Of a DNA stretch of 64,000 bases, positions 18,652 to 30,190 are shown in pieces. This DNA is from G963708235 sp963708235 (lineage in GTDB: Bacteria > Actinomycetota > Acidimicrobiia > Spongiisociales > UBA5794), in NCBI GenBank assembly GCA_963708235.1, contig OY970200.1:248001-312000 (forward strand), in the 5' to 3' direction. The position numbers and the translations under genes were made by a program. Every line of letters begins with the position of its first letter. Positions within the stretch are counted from its first letter, which is position 1. Below the pieces are notes generated by a model. That model worked only from the letters and a program-made list of their open reading frames with translations, ran no database searches and had not been told where the DNA came from.

Positions 18652-18674
18652 TTGCGGACAGTTTGTGTCCGCAA
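18652..18674. promoter_or_regulatory. Perfect 9-bp dyad upstream of the DrrAB operon
   Basis: TTGCGGACA and TGTCCGCAA form perfect inverted arms around a 5-nt spacer. It lies 125 bp upstream of the DrrA-like start. It could be a repressor operator for the exporter or a hairpin; its size suits a TetR-type dimer site. Confidence 0.4.
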
Positions 18675-19044
18675 CGTCCGGGATGGTTCGGAGTGGGCTG
18701 GTGCGGGTGGCTCGGGGCTTCGATGCTCATGTTCGGGACTGGTCAGAGGTGGAGACCGGGGGCGGTCGCAGAACTCATCGGTGCCACGACCGCAAGGTCC
18801 GGGGGTGGTGCGAGGTGTGCCGCGTCGGGTGCGGCGACTTTCGATGGGGCCGGGTCCGGCCCGGGGCCGGATGTGATCGTAGCCGCGTGTTCATGCGGCG
18901 GGAACGGATTCTCCCTCGCTCGCCGTGAGTCGGCCATATCGGCGAGGGCGGCGGTTCGCCCGCACCGGGCGCCGTCCGATGTGGAAGGGCTACGGCGGGT
19001 CGCCGCCGGTGGATCGACATAGGGTCTCCAGGGCAGAGGGAACG

Positions 19045-19083
19045 GTTTCCTGGAAACTCTAAAACTTCAAGTCTTCTTGAAGT
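19045..19083. promoter_or_regulatory. Two adjacent dyads, the second resembling a MerR/SoxR-type operator
   Basis: GTTTCC-T-GGAAAC (19045-19057) is followed by ACTTCAAG-TCTT-CTTGAAGT (19064-19083), a perfect 8-bp dyad. The core TCAAG-N4-CTTGA matches the spacing of the known SoxR operator. No soxR-like gene is in the window, and the gene being controlled is unclear. Confidence 0.35.
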
Positions 19084-19350
19084 CAAGCTGGCTGGAATGG
19101 TGATACCGCATGCCGAGGTAACGAGATCTCTGTCGCCGGCTTGGCGGCGTCCAGCGCGCCGGTCGTGTCGCCGCCGGCTCCCCGGCGTTCCGGGGTGGGG
19201 CTTGCCGCCGACCCGTTCGGAGCATGGATGGTGGGGGGATCCCGCCGTTCGGGGCGAGCTGGCGTTCCCTCCGGGCAGGATGGCCGGTCAGGCGGCACAC
19301 GGCGGAATTTCCGGCCCTCTTCCCGGTCTGGGCGGGCTACTCTTCCCGCC

Positions 19351-19734
19351 ATGTGGCATCTTCCGGTCCGTCGTCTCGCGCTCGCCACCGCGGTCGCCAT
19401 TCTGGCCGGCCCGGTGGCTGCCGTTGTCGACGACATCATCCGACCTGCGGATCACGACCGCGAGCATGTCGTCGACGCCTCGTTCGGCGCCGCGATCGGT
19501 GCCGAACAGTTACTGCTCAGAACCCGCTTCGAAGTGGGTCGCATCGGGGGAGACCGCCAGGTCGGAGCGCCCACCGCCGACGAACGCGTCGGTCCACCCT
19601 TGTGGAGTCCGGCTCGCAACGCCGCCCCCATCGGTTTGCGTGCGGTGGCGGCGAAGCCGTCTTCTCCGATAGCGGATCGTCGTCACACCATTGCCATGCG
19701 GGCTCCTCCGCTCCACCGGGACGTTCACGCGTAA
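19351..19734 (+). CDS. Possible small secreted protein (doubtful)
   Basis: An ATG at 19351 opens a 127-residue frame whose first 25 residues look like a signal peptide: basic MWHLPVRR, then hydrophobic LALATAVAILAGPVAAV. The rest has no recognised domain and becomes Arg/Pro-rich toward the end, as expected of non-coding high-GC DNA. No clear Shine-Dalgarno sequence is present. It ends 42 bp before secDF. It may be a real short exported protein, a decayed gene or chance. Confidence 0.25.
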   Translation: MWHLPVRRLALATAVAILAGPVAAVVDDIIRPADHDREHVVDASFGAAIGAEQLLLRTRFEVGRIGGDRQVGAPTADERVGPPLWSPARNAAPIGLRAVAAKPSSPIADRRHTIAMRAPPLHRDVHA

Positions 19735-19776
19735 CGGAAGCGCCCGTTCCCGGGCGGTTGAGCATGAGGAGTTTTC

Positions 19777-22437
<2,661 letters not shown>

Positions 22438-22458
22438 CCCGAAGCGAACCACAACCCA

Positions 22459-22492
22459 CAGGGTCCCGTCCTCCGAGGAGGACGGGACCCTG
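22459..22492 (+). terminator. Terminator of secDF
   Basis: A perfect 15-bp stem (22459-22473 with 22478-22492, loop CGAG) lies 22 nt after the secDF stop and is followed by TTG. It also lies downstream of the convergent M20 gene. Confidence 0.8.
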
Positions 22493-22511
22493 TTGCATGG
22501 TGGACCCGCCG

Positions 22512-22525
22512 GGGCGGGGAGGGCC
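22512..22525. repeat. 14-bp box GGGCGGGGAGGGCC of the 3'-end repeat family
   Basis: An exact copy of the box that ends the larger repeats at 10546 and 30191. It lies between the convergent ends of secDF and the M20 gene. Only the box and a few flanking bases are shared here, so this may be a remnant copy. Confidence 0.5.
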
Positions 22526-22536
22526 GAACAGTGGTC

Positions 22537-23694
22537 CTAGCCAGCGGTGGTGCCGAGTTCGTCCCATCGGTTGCCTTCGACCAGGTCGAGCACGGTCCAC
22601 GCCATGGCGATGGCCCCGTCGCGGAGGGCGCGCAGACCGTCGTCGGTGAGGGTATGGGCGGCAAACTCGCGCTGGTGATTGACCGCCGGCATGCTGTTGA
22701 TGTCGAGCAGGGGGTGGATCGACGGGACCACCAGGCTGACGTTGCCCATATCGCTCGAACCCGATGCCGACGGGTCGCGGTCTGCGGAGCGACCCATCGG
22801 GCGACCGAGGGCTGCGCTGTTGTCGGCGAAGAGTTCGACCATCAGCGGATCGTTGACCATATGGGTGAAGGTGCTGCCGCGACGGGTGACGGTGTGGGTG
22901 CAACCGGTGGCGGTGGCCGCCGCCTGAAAACACGCCTCCACCTTGGGCAGCAACTCGTCGAGCCGGTCGAGGCTTGCGGCGCGGACGTAATACGACATCG
23001 AGGTGTACGACGGGATCACGTTGGGGGCGCCGCCGCCGTAGGTGATGGTTCCGTGCACCTTGTCGGCCGGGTAGAGCGCCTGCCGCAGCGTCGAGATGTT
23101 GACGTACGCCTGGACGGCGGCGTCGAGCGCATTGACTCCGAACTGGGGTCGGAAGGCGGCGTGGCTCTCCTTGCCATGGAACTCGACATCGATCTGGGCG
23201 ATCGCCAGGAAGGTCGGATCGAGGATGTCCTCGGGTGCCGGATGGATCATCATGGCGGCCGCCACGCCGTCGAAGGCGCCGGCGTCGATCAGATCGATCT
23301 TCCCCCCGAGCGATTCTTCCGCCGGAGTCCCCAGTACCCGCACCTGGAACCCGAGTTCCCCGGCGGCGGCGGCGAGTGCCACCCCGGCCCCACATGCGGC
23401 GGCGGCGATGATGTTGTGACCGCACGCATGTCCCACCTCGGGAAGGGCGTCGTATTCGGCGCAGATCACCACGGTCGGCCCCTCGCTCCCGGCGAGGGCG
23501 TCGAACGACGTCGCCAATCCCCAGGCGGGGAAGGTCACCGAGAATCCCTGCTGCTGGAGAAACGCCGCCAACCGGGCCGACGCCCGATGCTCGTCGTACG
23601 ACAGTTCAGGATCTTCGAACAACGCCAACGAGATGGCGGCGAGTTCTTCGGCCACCGCATCGAATCGCTCGACGGCCACCTGCTTGGCGTTCAT
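22537..23694 (-). CDS. M20-family amidohydrolase/peptidase
   Basis: This 385-residue protein of the M20 metallohydrolase family (AmhX/ACY1L2-like) would cleave an N-acyl amino acid or small peptide. Metal-site segments include AEYDALPEVGHACGHN, GTPAEES and MMIHPAPED. ESHAAFRPQFGVNALDA marks the dimerisation domain typical of the family. The ATG at 23694 has GGAG upstream. The in-frame extension to 23757 has no support. It is convergent with secDF, and its own substrate is not evident. Confidence 0.88.
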   Translation of the reverse strand: MNAKQVAVERFDAVAEELAAISLALFEDPELSYDEHRASARLAAFLQQQGFSVTFPAWGLATSFDALAGSEGPTVVICAEYDALPEVGHACGHNIIAAAACGAGVALAAAAGELGFQVRVLGTPAEESLGGKIDLIDAGAFDGVAAAMMIHPAPEDILDPTFLAIAQIDVEFHGKESHAAFRPQFGVNALDAAVQAYVNISTLRQALYPADKVHGTITYGGGAPNVIPSYTSMSYYVRAASLDRLDELLPKVEACFQAAATATGCTHTVTRRGSTFTHMVNDPLMVELFADNSAALGRPMGRSADRDPSASGSSDMGNVSLVVPSIHPLLDINSMPAVNHQREFAAHTLTDDGLRALRDGAIAMAWTVLDLVEGNRWDELGTTAG

Positions 23695-23802
23695 CCCGGC
23701 TCCTTCGTCTCTGCCCGGCAGGCTAACGGGAAGCTCTCCGGCCGGTGGGAGGCACATTCCAACGGTCCTGCCCCATGCCCACGACAGGGTCCGGCTCCTG
23801 AA

Positions 23803-23836
23803 TTGGATACTTGGTATCTATACCGGGTATAGTATC
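23803..23836 (+). promoter_or_regulatory. Promoter and palindromic operator of the PadR-ABC operon
   Basis: Nested dyads occur here: GATACT (23806-23811) with AGTATC (23831-23836), GGTAT-CT-ATACC (23813-23824) and TATACC-G-GGTATA (23819-23831). TATAGT at 23828-23833 is a good -10 box, so a bound repressor would cover it. ATAC/GTAT half-sites are typical of PadR-family operators. The padR start is 36 nt downstream. Confidence 0.6.
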
Positions 23837-23871
23837 GATGGAACGTACTGAAGAGCCGAAGGAAACACACG

Positions 23872-24483
23872 ATGTCGGTGCCGATGAGTCTGCTCACGCT
23901 TCTCGATGAAGGCCCCAGGTATGGGCTCCAGCTCAAGAACGAGTTCGAGGTTCGCACCGGGTCGATGTGGCCTCTCAACGTTGGCCAGGTCTACACCACG
24001 CTCGCCCGGCTGGAACGCGACGGGCTGGTCGAACAGCTCGACACCACCGACGGCGAGCGCCAGAACCGATATCGGATCACCGACGACGGACGCCGCGCCC
24101 TCGACCACTGGTTCCGTCACCCGCTCCCGGAGGAGACGCCGTCGCGTGACGAGCTGGTACTCAAGATCGTGCTCGCCGCAGGGAGATCCGACGTCGATCC
24201 CGCCGATGTGATCCAGTCCGAGCGTCGCGCCGCCCTCCAGCTACTCCAGGAGTACACCAAGCTCAAGGCGGGTCCGGCATCCACCGATGAACTCGGATGG
24301 ACGTTGCTGCTCGACTCGTTCCTGTTCAAGATCGAGAGCCGTGTCCGCTGGCTGGATGCTGCCGAGTCTCGTATCGCCCGGCATCGAGCCGCTGGTCTGC
24401 AAGAAGTGGCGATCGACGCACGTACCCGAGAGCCGGCGACCATGACCGAGCCGCTGTCTGTCGACGAGGAGGTGTGGTCGTGA
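23872..24483 (+). CDS. PadR-family transcriptional regulator
   Basis: This 203-residue regulator has the PadR winged helix at its N-terminus: MSLLTLLDEGPRYGLQLKNE, then MWPLNVGQVYTTLARLERDGLVE and NRYRITDDGRRALDHWF. The C-terminal half is mostly helical and fits the PadR dimerisation region. It is the first gene of an operon with an ABC ATPase and an FtsX-like permease; its stop overlaps the ATPase GTG. The dyads covering the promoter upstream suggest self-repression relieved by a ligand, perhaps the compound exported or sensed. Confidence 0.9.
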   Translation: MSVPMSLLTLLDEGPRYGLQLKNEFEVRTGSMWPLNVGQVYTTLARLERDGLVEQLDTTDGERQNRYRITDDGRRALDHWFRHPLPEETPSRDELVLKIVLAAGRSDVDPADVIQSERRAALQLLQEYTKLKAGPASTDELGWTLLLDSFLFKIESRVRWLDAAESRIARHRAAGLQEVAIDARTREPATMTEPLSVDEEVWS

Positions 24484-25196
24484 CCCCGCGACTCGAACTG
24501 ATCGATGCCGGGCGGGTCCACGGAGAAGGACACACCGCCGTCGCCGCACTCGACGCCGTCTCCATGCAGGTCGATCCCGGCGAGATGGTTGCCGTGATGG
24601 GGCCGTCGGGTTCCGGGAAGTCCACCCTGCTGTCGATGGCCGGTGGACTCGACCACCCCACCTCGGGGAAGGTGCGGGTCGAAGGGGTCGACCTCTCCGG
24701 TCTCGGTGCCGTCGGTCTCGCCGAGATGCGCAGACGACGCATCGGATACGTGTTCCAGCAGTACAACCTGGTCGACGGTCTCACCGCCGCCGAGAACATT
24801 GCCCTCCCGCTCGAACTCGACGGGGGGCACCGCAAGGAGGTGCGTGTGGCCGTCGGCAAGGCGCTCGACGCCGTTGGCCTCACCGAGCTTGCCGATCGCT
24901 TCCCCGAGGACCTCTCCGGAGGTGAACAGCAGCGGGTGGCGATCGCACGGGCGATGGTGGGGGAGCGATCGTTGCTGCTCGCCGACGAGCCCACCGGTGC
25001 ACTCGACTCGCTCACCGGGGAGTCCGTTCTGGCCACCCTCCGTCAACGCTGCGATGACGGGGGGAGTGTGGTGCTGGTCACCCACGACGCCCGCTTTGCG
25101 GCGTGGGCGGATCGGATCGTGTTCCTCCGCGACGGTCGCCTCGTCGACGAGTCGGCCCCGTCCCAGCTCGAGTCGCTTCTCGGCGGGACGCGGTGA
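24480..25196 (+). CDS. ABC transporter ATP-binding protein (LolD/MacB type)
   Basis: This 238-residue ATPase has Walker A GPSGSGKS at 41-48, the FQQYNLVDGLTAAENI segment typical of the LolD/MacB/FtsE group, signature LSGGE at 145-149 and Walker B LLLADEP at 165-171. The GTG at 24480 overlaps the padR stop as GTGA, and its own stop overlaps the permease GTG. With the FtsX-like partner it probably forms a mechanotransmission-type ABC system (export, stress sensing or peptide resistance). The substrate is not evident. Confidence 0.92.
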   Translation: MTPRLELIDAGRVHGEGHTAVAALDAVSMQVDPGEMVAVMGPSGSGKSTLLSMAGGLDHPTSGKVRVEGVDLSGLGAVGLAEMRRRRIGYVFQQYNLVDGLTAAENIALPLELDGGHRKEVRVAVGKALDAVGLTELADRFPEDLSGGEQQRVAIARAMVGERSLLLADEPTGALDSLTGESVLATLRQRCDDGGSVVLVTHDARFAAWADRIVFLRDGRLVDESAPSQLESLLGGTR

Positions 25197-27754
25197 GCGA
25201 CGTGCGTTCCCCGATCAACCCCCGGGTGCTGCGCACTCTCACACGCATCGCCTGGAGGGACGCCAGGCGCAACGTGTGGCGGACCGTCCTCGTGGTGGCG
25301 ATGATCGCCATCCCCATCGCTGCGCTGACCATGGGATCGGTGGCCGTGGCCACCGGAGCCCCCACACCCGATGAGTACGCAACCGGACAGCTCGGGGACG
25401 CCGACGTGGTGGTGCACTACGTCGACGAGGAAGGCGTTGCGGCCGTCGCCGCAGGGCTCCCGGAAGGATCGCGGTACGCCGTGGTCCGCTCGATGACCCT
25501 GCAGACCGTCGTGGATGGCGGGATCTCAACCGTGGCCTTCGAGGCGGCAGATGCCGACGCCGATCTGGTGGAGGGTCGCTATGTCGTGATCGAGGGTCGT
25601 CGGCCTTGGTCCGTGGACGAGGTGGCGCTGGCCCCTCAGGTCCTCGACGAGTTCGGGCTCGCCATCGGCGATCGGTTCACCACCGAAGCGCCACCGCTCG
25701 ACCTCGAGGTGGTGGGTGCGGTGGTGCGACCCGAGGAACTCTCCACCCCTCTCGGCTTGACGTTGCCGGGCGCACTGCCCACGGCCGAAACCGGGATCAC
25801 CGGAATGTTCATCACCCTCCCCGGTGACGCCGCCGTCATCCCCGACGCCATCTCCGATTCAGGTGCGTTCTCCACCCGGGCCGCCGTCGAAGCGGAGACT
25901 TCGATCGGGGGGACGATTCCCTACCGGGCCCTGGTGACGCTGGTGTTGCTCGGCCTGGTGGAGACCGGGCTCATCGTGGCCGCCGCCTTCGTGGTCGGCG
26001 CCCGCCGTCAGCTCCGCAGTCTCGGGCTGGTGGGTGCCGGCGGGGGCTGCCCCCGTCAGGTGCGGGCGATCATGCTCTCCGCCGGTGTGGTGTTGGGGGT
26101 GATCGGGTCGAGCGTCGGGGTCGTGCTCGGGGTGCTCGGCGGGATCGCCATCACCCCGCAACTCGAAAGCATCCTCGACCGCATCACCGGAGATCTTGTG
26201 ATCCCGGTTCCGACATTGGCGATCGCCGTGCTTCTCGGCACCGCGACCGCCGTCCTCGCCGCCTGGGGACCGGCGCGCAGCGTTGCCCGGCTGACCACGC
26301 TCGATGCACTGGCGGCAAGGACACCACCCCCTCCTTCGGCGCTGCGCACCGCCGGTGTGGGTATCGCCCTGGTGATTGCCGGCGGCGTTGTACTCGCCGT
26401 GGGGACCATCATGAGTTCGATCAGCCTGCTCACCGTGGGGCTCATCCTCATGCTGGGTGGGGTGCTGCTCGCTATCCCGATGGTGGTCTCGTCGGTCGGT
26501 CGGCTTGCCGGCAGGATGCCGCTGGCACTGCGGATCGCCGGGCGCGACGCCGGTCGGCACGGTCGGCGCACCGGGGCCGCCGTAGCGGCGGCAACGCTTG
26601 CGCTGGCACTTCCCCTCGCCGTTTCCACGCTCACCCTGAGCCAGAACGCCGGGTCGTACACCATGCCTCAACTCGCCCCGGACCACCTGGTAGTCGACTC
26701 GCTCCAGAACGACGACCAGAGCCGGCGCCAGGTCGCCGAGTCGGTCGCTTCCCAGATCGACACCGTCGCCGTCGGCGAGACCAGGCTCGCCACACCCGAC
26801 CCCGACCGGTACAGCCTGTGGACCGATGACGTGGTGGAGGATCCGGACGGCGGGGGGACCGTGACCCCACCGGGGTTCGGCGGCGAACTCGATGTGGAGC
26901 GCGGCGATGTCCAGGTGTGGGCCGCCGGGTTGCCGAGGGATGAGGATGAGCTCGAGGTGTTCGGTGGACCCCTCCTGATCGGCAACGAGCAACTCCTGGC
27001 AGCACTCCATGCGGACCACATGACCGATGAGCTCGCCGCCGGCAACCTGGTGGCGATCGGCACCGGAGTCATCGACAACGGACTGCTCCACGTCGAACTG
27101 CCCCCGGAGCGTCCTGCCGACCCGGATGCGGACTGGCAACGCCTCTCGCTGCCGGCCGCCGAGTCGGGAGGACCCGAGTACCCGGCGGCAGCGGCAGTGG
27201 TGATCTCCGAGCGGCGGGCCGCCGAGCTTGGTCTGATTCCAGGGGTGTCAAATGGGACGGTGATCCGCACCGTCGAACCGATGCAGGGTGAGGCGCTCAC
27301 CGCCGCCAGGACCGCAGCGGCCCAGGTCCCCGGTGGCTCGGTGTGGTCGCTCGAGGATTCCCAACCGGGCGGTGGGCTCTTCCTGACGGTGCTGCTGGCT
27401 TTCGCCGCCGCAGTGGCGCTCGCCACCATCGGTGTCGCCGTGGCCCTGGTCGCCGCCGAATCGCGCCGCGACCAGGCGGTCCTCTCCTCGGTAGGGGCGG
27501 GGCCGGGGACCCGGCGCAAGATCGTCGCTTCCAACGCCCTCCTGGTGGCCGTCATGGCGGCGGTGCTCGCCGTCCCGGCGGGGATATTGCCGGTTGCGGT
27601 GCTCCAGACGGCGCGTAGCCTCAGTGCCCCGGTGGTGATGCCGTGGACCACGCTCATCGCCGTGGTGATCGTCGTCCCCCTCATCGCCGGTGGCGCCGCC
27701 GGGCTGCTGTCCCGTCCCACAGCTCCCAACCGGATGCTCCATCCTGTGAACTGA
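25193..27754 (+). CDS. FtsX-like ABC transporter permease
   Basis: This 853-residue membrane protein starts with a cytoplasmic stretch and a transmembrane helix (WRTVLVVAMIAIPIAALTMG), followed by a large extracytoplasmic domain. A first FtsX-type membrane block lies around residues 240-330, and hydrophobic pairs around 400-470 precede a second exported domain. A final FtsX block is near the C-terminus (LLAFAAAVALATIGVAVALV, ending in VVIVVPLIAGGAAGLL). The start GTG at 25193 overlaps the ATPase stop (GTGA). It is the last gene of the padR operon. Confidence 0.88.
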   Translation: MSDVRSPINPRVLRTLTRIAWRDARRNVWRTVLVVAMIAIPIAALTMGSVAVATGAPTPDEYATGQLGDADVVVHYVDEEGVAAVAAGLPEGSRYAVVRSMTLQTVVDGGISTVAFEAADADADLVEGRYVVIEGRRPWSVDEVALAPQVLDEFGLAIGDRFTTEAPPLDLEVVGAVVRPEELSTPLGLTLPGALPTAETGITGMFITLPGDAAVIPDAISDSGAFSTRAAVEAETSIGGTIPYRALVTLVLLGLVETGLIVAAAFVVGARRQLRSLGLVGAGGGCPRQVRAIMLSAGVVLGVIGSSVGVVLGVLGGIAITPQLESILDRITGDLVIPVPTLAIAVLLGTATAVLAAWGPARSVARLTTLDALAARTPPPPSALRTAGVGIALVIAGGVVLAVGTIMSSISLLTVGLILMLGGVLLAIPMVVSSVGRLAGRMPLALRIAGRDAGRHGRRTGAAVAAATLALALPLAVSTLTLSQNAGSYTMPQLAPDHLVVDSLQNDDQSRRQVAESVASQIDTVAVGETRLATPDPDRYSLWTDDVVEDPDGGGTVTPPGFGGELDVERGDVQVWAAGLPRDEDELEVFGGPLLIGNEQLLAALHADHMTDELAAGNLVAIGTGVIDNGLLHVELPPERPADPDADWQRLSLPAAESGGPEYPAAAAVVISERRAAELGLIPGVSNGTVIRTVEPMQGEALTAARTAAAQVPGGSVWSLEDSQPGGGLFLTVLLAFAAAVALATIGVAVALVAAESRRDQAVLSSVGAGPGTRRKIVASNALLVAVMAAVLAVPAGILPVAVLQTARSLSAPVVMPWTTLIAVVIVVPLIAGGAAGLLSRPTAPNRMLHPVN

Positions 27755-27935
27755 CTCGCACCGGTGTATCGGACGGAGCGATGCTCGGCCGCGGTACCGG
27801 CACTTTGTCGGTACCGCCGCCCGCCTGGCGAACCACCACGGACCCAGCACGCTGGATGCGCCCCAGGCATGCCGCCCTGACCAGCCCGCAACGCAACCGA
27901 GCTACCCCTGAGGGCGCCCTAACCTTCCCGACACC

Positions 27936-28934
27936 GTGTTTGCCTCCATCCCGTCCCCCTCGTTCAACGAGATCGCCATCGGCCCCCTGAGCATCCATGT
28001 GTACGGGATCGCCATCGCCCTCGGGGTCCTGGTTGCCATCACGGTCACCACCCGGCGCTACGAGCGGTTCGGTGGCGACCCCTCGATCCTCGACCAGGTG
28101 CTGTTGTGGACGATCCTGCTCGGGTTCGTCGGTGCCCGGATCGCCTATGTCTCCACCCATACCGCCCGGTTCGAAGGTCGCTGGTATGCGATGGCGTTTG
28201 TCTGGGAAGGCGGGCTGGCCCTGTTCGGCGGTCTCACCGTCGGCGCCATCACCGCCGTGGTGCTGATCCGCCGTCGTCGAGGCGATCCCTGGGTGTTCGC
28301 CGACGCCGCTGCGGTGGGCCTGGCCCTGGCCCAGGCGATCGGTCGCTGGGGGAACTACTTCAACCAGGAGCTGTTCGGCACCCCCACCACCCTGCCGTGG
28401 GGGCTGGAGATCGCATTGGAGAATCGCCCGGCCGAGTATCTGGACTCCACCACCTTCCACCCGACGTTCCTCTACGAGTCGCTGTGGAACCTCTTCATCG
28501 TGGTCCCCGTCATCCTGTGGCTGGAACGGCGGCGCTGGCTCCCCAAGGGCGGATCGATCGCCGTCTACCTGATTCTCTACGGGGTGGCCCGCTTCGGCAC
28601 CGAGTTGCTGCGCACCGATACGACGTTCCGCTTCCTCGGGCTGAGCCGCAACGGATGGGTGGCGCTCGGGATCGTTATCGGTGGCGCCGTGCTGTTGTGG
28701 TGGCGGCGCCGGCTGGGTGTCCCCCAGCGCTTCGATCCCTGGGTGGCGCCGCCGCTCGGCGAGGATGTCGACGGGTATGTGGTCGATGACGCTGCGGTGG
28801 ATGCGGCAGATATCCCGCTGGAGACGGACGTCGCCGATCCCGGGAGCCCCGTCACCGAAGGCCCCGTCACCGAGAGCTCTGGCACCGAGCACGCTGCCGG
28901 TTCGACCGACTCTGGGCGCAGCGCCGACTCGTAG
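27936..28934 (+). CDS. lgt: Prolipoprotein diacylglyceryl transferase
   Basis: Lgt transfers diacylglyceryl from phosphatidylglycerol to the lipobox cysteine of prelipoproteins. The 332-residue protein has about seven transmembrane segments, the region GLALFGGLTVGAITAV and the family signature GRWGNYFNQELFG at about 135-147 with its Asn and Glu residues intact. A hydrophilic acidic tail of about 50 residues follows. The start is a GTG at 27936 with a TAACCT box 10 nt upstream and no Shine-Dalgarno site. A second Lgt-like gene follows 57 nt downstream. Confidence 0.93.
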   Translation: MFASIPSPSFNEIAIGPLSIHVYGIAIALGVLVAITVTTRRYERFGGDPSILDQVLLWTILLGFVGARIAYVSTHTARFEGRWYAMAFVWEGGLALFGGLTVGAITAVVLIRRRRGDPWVFADAAAVGLALAQAIGRWGNYFNQELFGTPTTLPWGLEIALENRPAEYLDSTTFHPTFLYESLWNLFIVVPVILWLERRRWLPKGGSIAVYLILYGVARFGTELLRTDTTFRFLGLSRNGWVALGIVIGGAVLLWWRRRLGVPQRFDPWVAPPLGEDVDGYVVDDAAVDAADIPLETDVADPGSPVTEGPVTESSGTEHAAGSTDSGRSADS

Positions 28935-28977
28935 CGACCTCGGTTCACCGGATCGTGTGCCCGGCGGTCGCAGCTTC

Positions 28978-28983
28978 TATGCT
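28978..28983 (+). promoter_or_regulatory. -10 box TATGCT of a probable leaderless transcript
   Basis: TATGCT ends 8 nt before the GTG of the second Lgt-like gene, and no Shine-Dalgarno site is present. This suggests the gene has its own leaderless promoter. Confidence 0.45.
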
Positions 28984-28991
28984 GCGCCACC

Positions 28992-30066
28992 GTGATTGCC
29001 CAGATCTCCTACCCCCCGATCCCCGTCTTCGAGGTCGGCCCGCTGAGCCTTTCGTTGCACGGACTCTTTGCCGGCATCGGATTCGTCGCCGGGGCCATCC
29101 TCATGCTGCGCGAAGTGCGGCGTCGCGGCTTCGACGCCGACCGGGTGTCGTCCGTGCTCACCTGGGCGCTGTTCGGTGCGTTGCTGGGAAGCTCGGCTGT
29201 TCACGGTTCCCGCCCACATCGGCTCGGACGGTTACGGCTGGTCCGATGTGATCAGCGTGGTCGGTTCGTATTCGATCCTCGGCGGGTATGCCGGCGGCAT
29301 CCTGGTCGGTGCGCTGCGGATGCGGATGCTCGGTCTCCCCGTCACCCCGCTGATGGACATGGCGGCTCCCGGTCTCGCCCTGGGCGCGGTGGTGGGGCGG
29401 ATCGGTGACCTGGCCATCGTCGAGCACCTCGGATCACCGACCAACTTCCTCCTCGGCTACACCGTCAAACCCGGCTACGACCTGGCATCACAGCACGATG
29501 CACTGGAATGCGACACCCTGAGTGCTTTGGACGGGATCTGTGGGACCTATCACCACACCGCCCTCTACGACATGCTCGGCGCCGCCGTGCTGCTCGGGGT
29601 CCTGCTGGTGCTCCGTCGGCGCTGGACCACCATCCGCTACGGCCAGCTCTTTGCGATCTGGATGCTCTGGTACGGGCTGCAGCGCTTCCTGATCGACTTC
29701 ACCCGGCTGTCCGCCACCGAGTCGGTGGATGCGGCGATCGCCGACCGGGTGATGGGACCGCTCACCGGGAGCCAGTGGGGTGCGCTCGGTCTCGCCGTCC
29801 TCGGGTTGATCGCCCTGGTCCTGGCGCACCGCCGCAACCCGGTGGTCTCTGACATCGAGGACGCCCGCTACCGCGGCGAGCCGGACGGCGAGGAGCCGGA
29901 TGGCGAGGACCCGTCGGGGGATGACCCGCTGGTCACGGAGCCCGTCGCCCAGGAAGAACCAGGCGACGGAGCCGAGATCCCGACCGAAGACCGTGTCGCT
30001 GCCCCGAGCGGGCCCGAGCCCGATCTATCCGATTCGCCGACCGACGGGTCACCTCCAGCGGACTGA
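28992..30066 (+). CDS. Second Lgt-like protein with altered signature (apparent frameshift)
   Basis: The frame from GTG 28992 encodes a good Lgt N-terminus (VGPLSLSLHGLFAGIGFVAG, then VLTWALFGALLG). It loses homology at 29189, where the next frame continues with ARLFTVPAHIGSDG, SILGGYAGGILVGAL and the rest of an Lgt fold to 30066. Deleting one A at 29189-29190 restores a 357-residue protein. The signature region reads GRIGDLAIVEHLG, so both Asn residues of GR.GN..N.E are replaced while Glu is kept. It may be a diverged paralogue with another role. The tail is acidic (EPDGEEPDGEDPSG). Confidence 0.65.
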
Positions 30067-30190
30067 GTCGGGTGGCACCGTTGTTCTGCCTTCCCGGTGC
30101 CCGCTGACCGGAGGTCTGGGAAGGCCAAGCGAAGCCGCCTTCATCCCCCGCGTCGCTCTTCGGGCGATGGGACTCTTACCCCCCGGGTCG

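Larger units (their letters stand above)
18528..19776. other. 1.25-kb stretch without a secure gene
   Basis: Several open frames of 60-190 codons occur on both strands, but none shows a recognisable domain. Their composition (runs of Gly, Arg, Trp and Cys) looks non-coding. The stretch holds three operator-like dyads (18652-18674, 19045-19057 and 19064-19083). The last two sit in the most AT-rich patch of the region. The best coding candidate is 19351-19734. The rest may be the remains of a lost gene or regulatory sequence for drrAB and secDF. Confidence 0.5.

Noticed and set aside
18612..19022. A 136-codon plus-strand frame in the gap after the DrrA-like gene
   Set aside because: Trp-, Cys- and Gly-rich sequence with no ribosome-binding site or domain; not supported as a gene.
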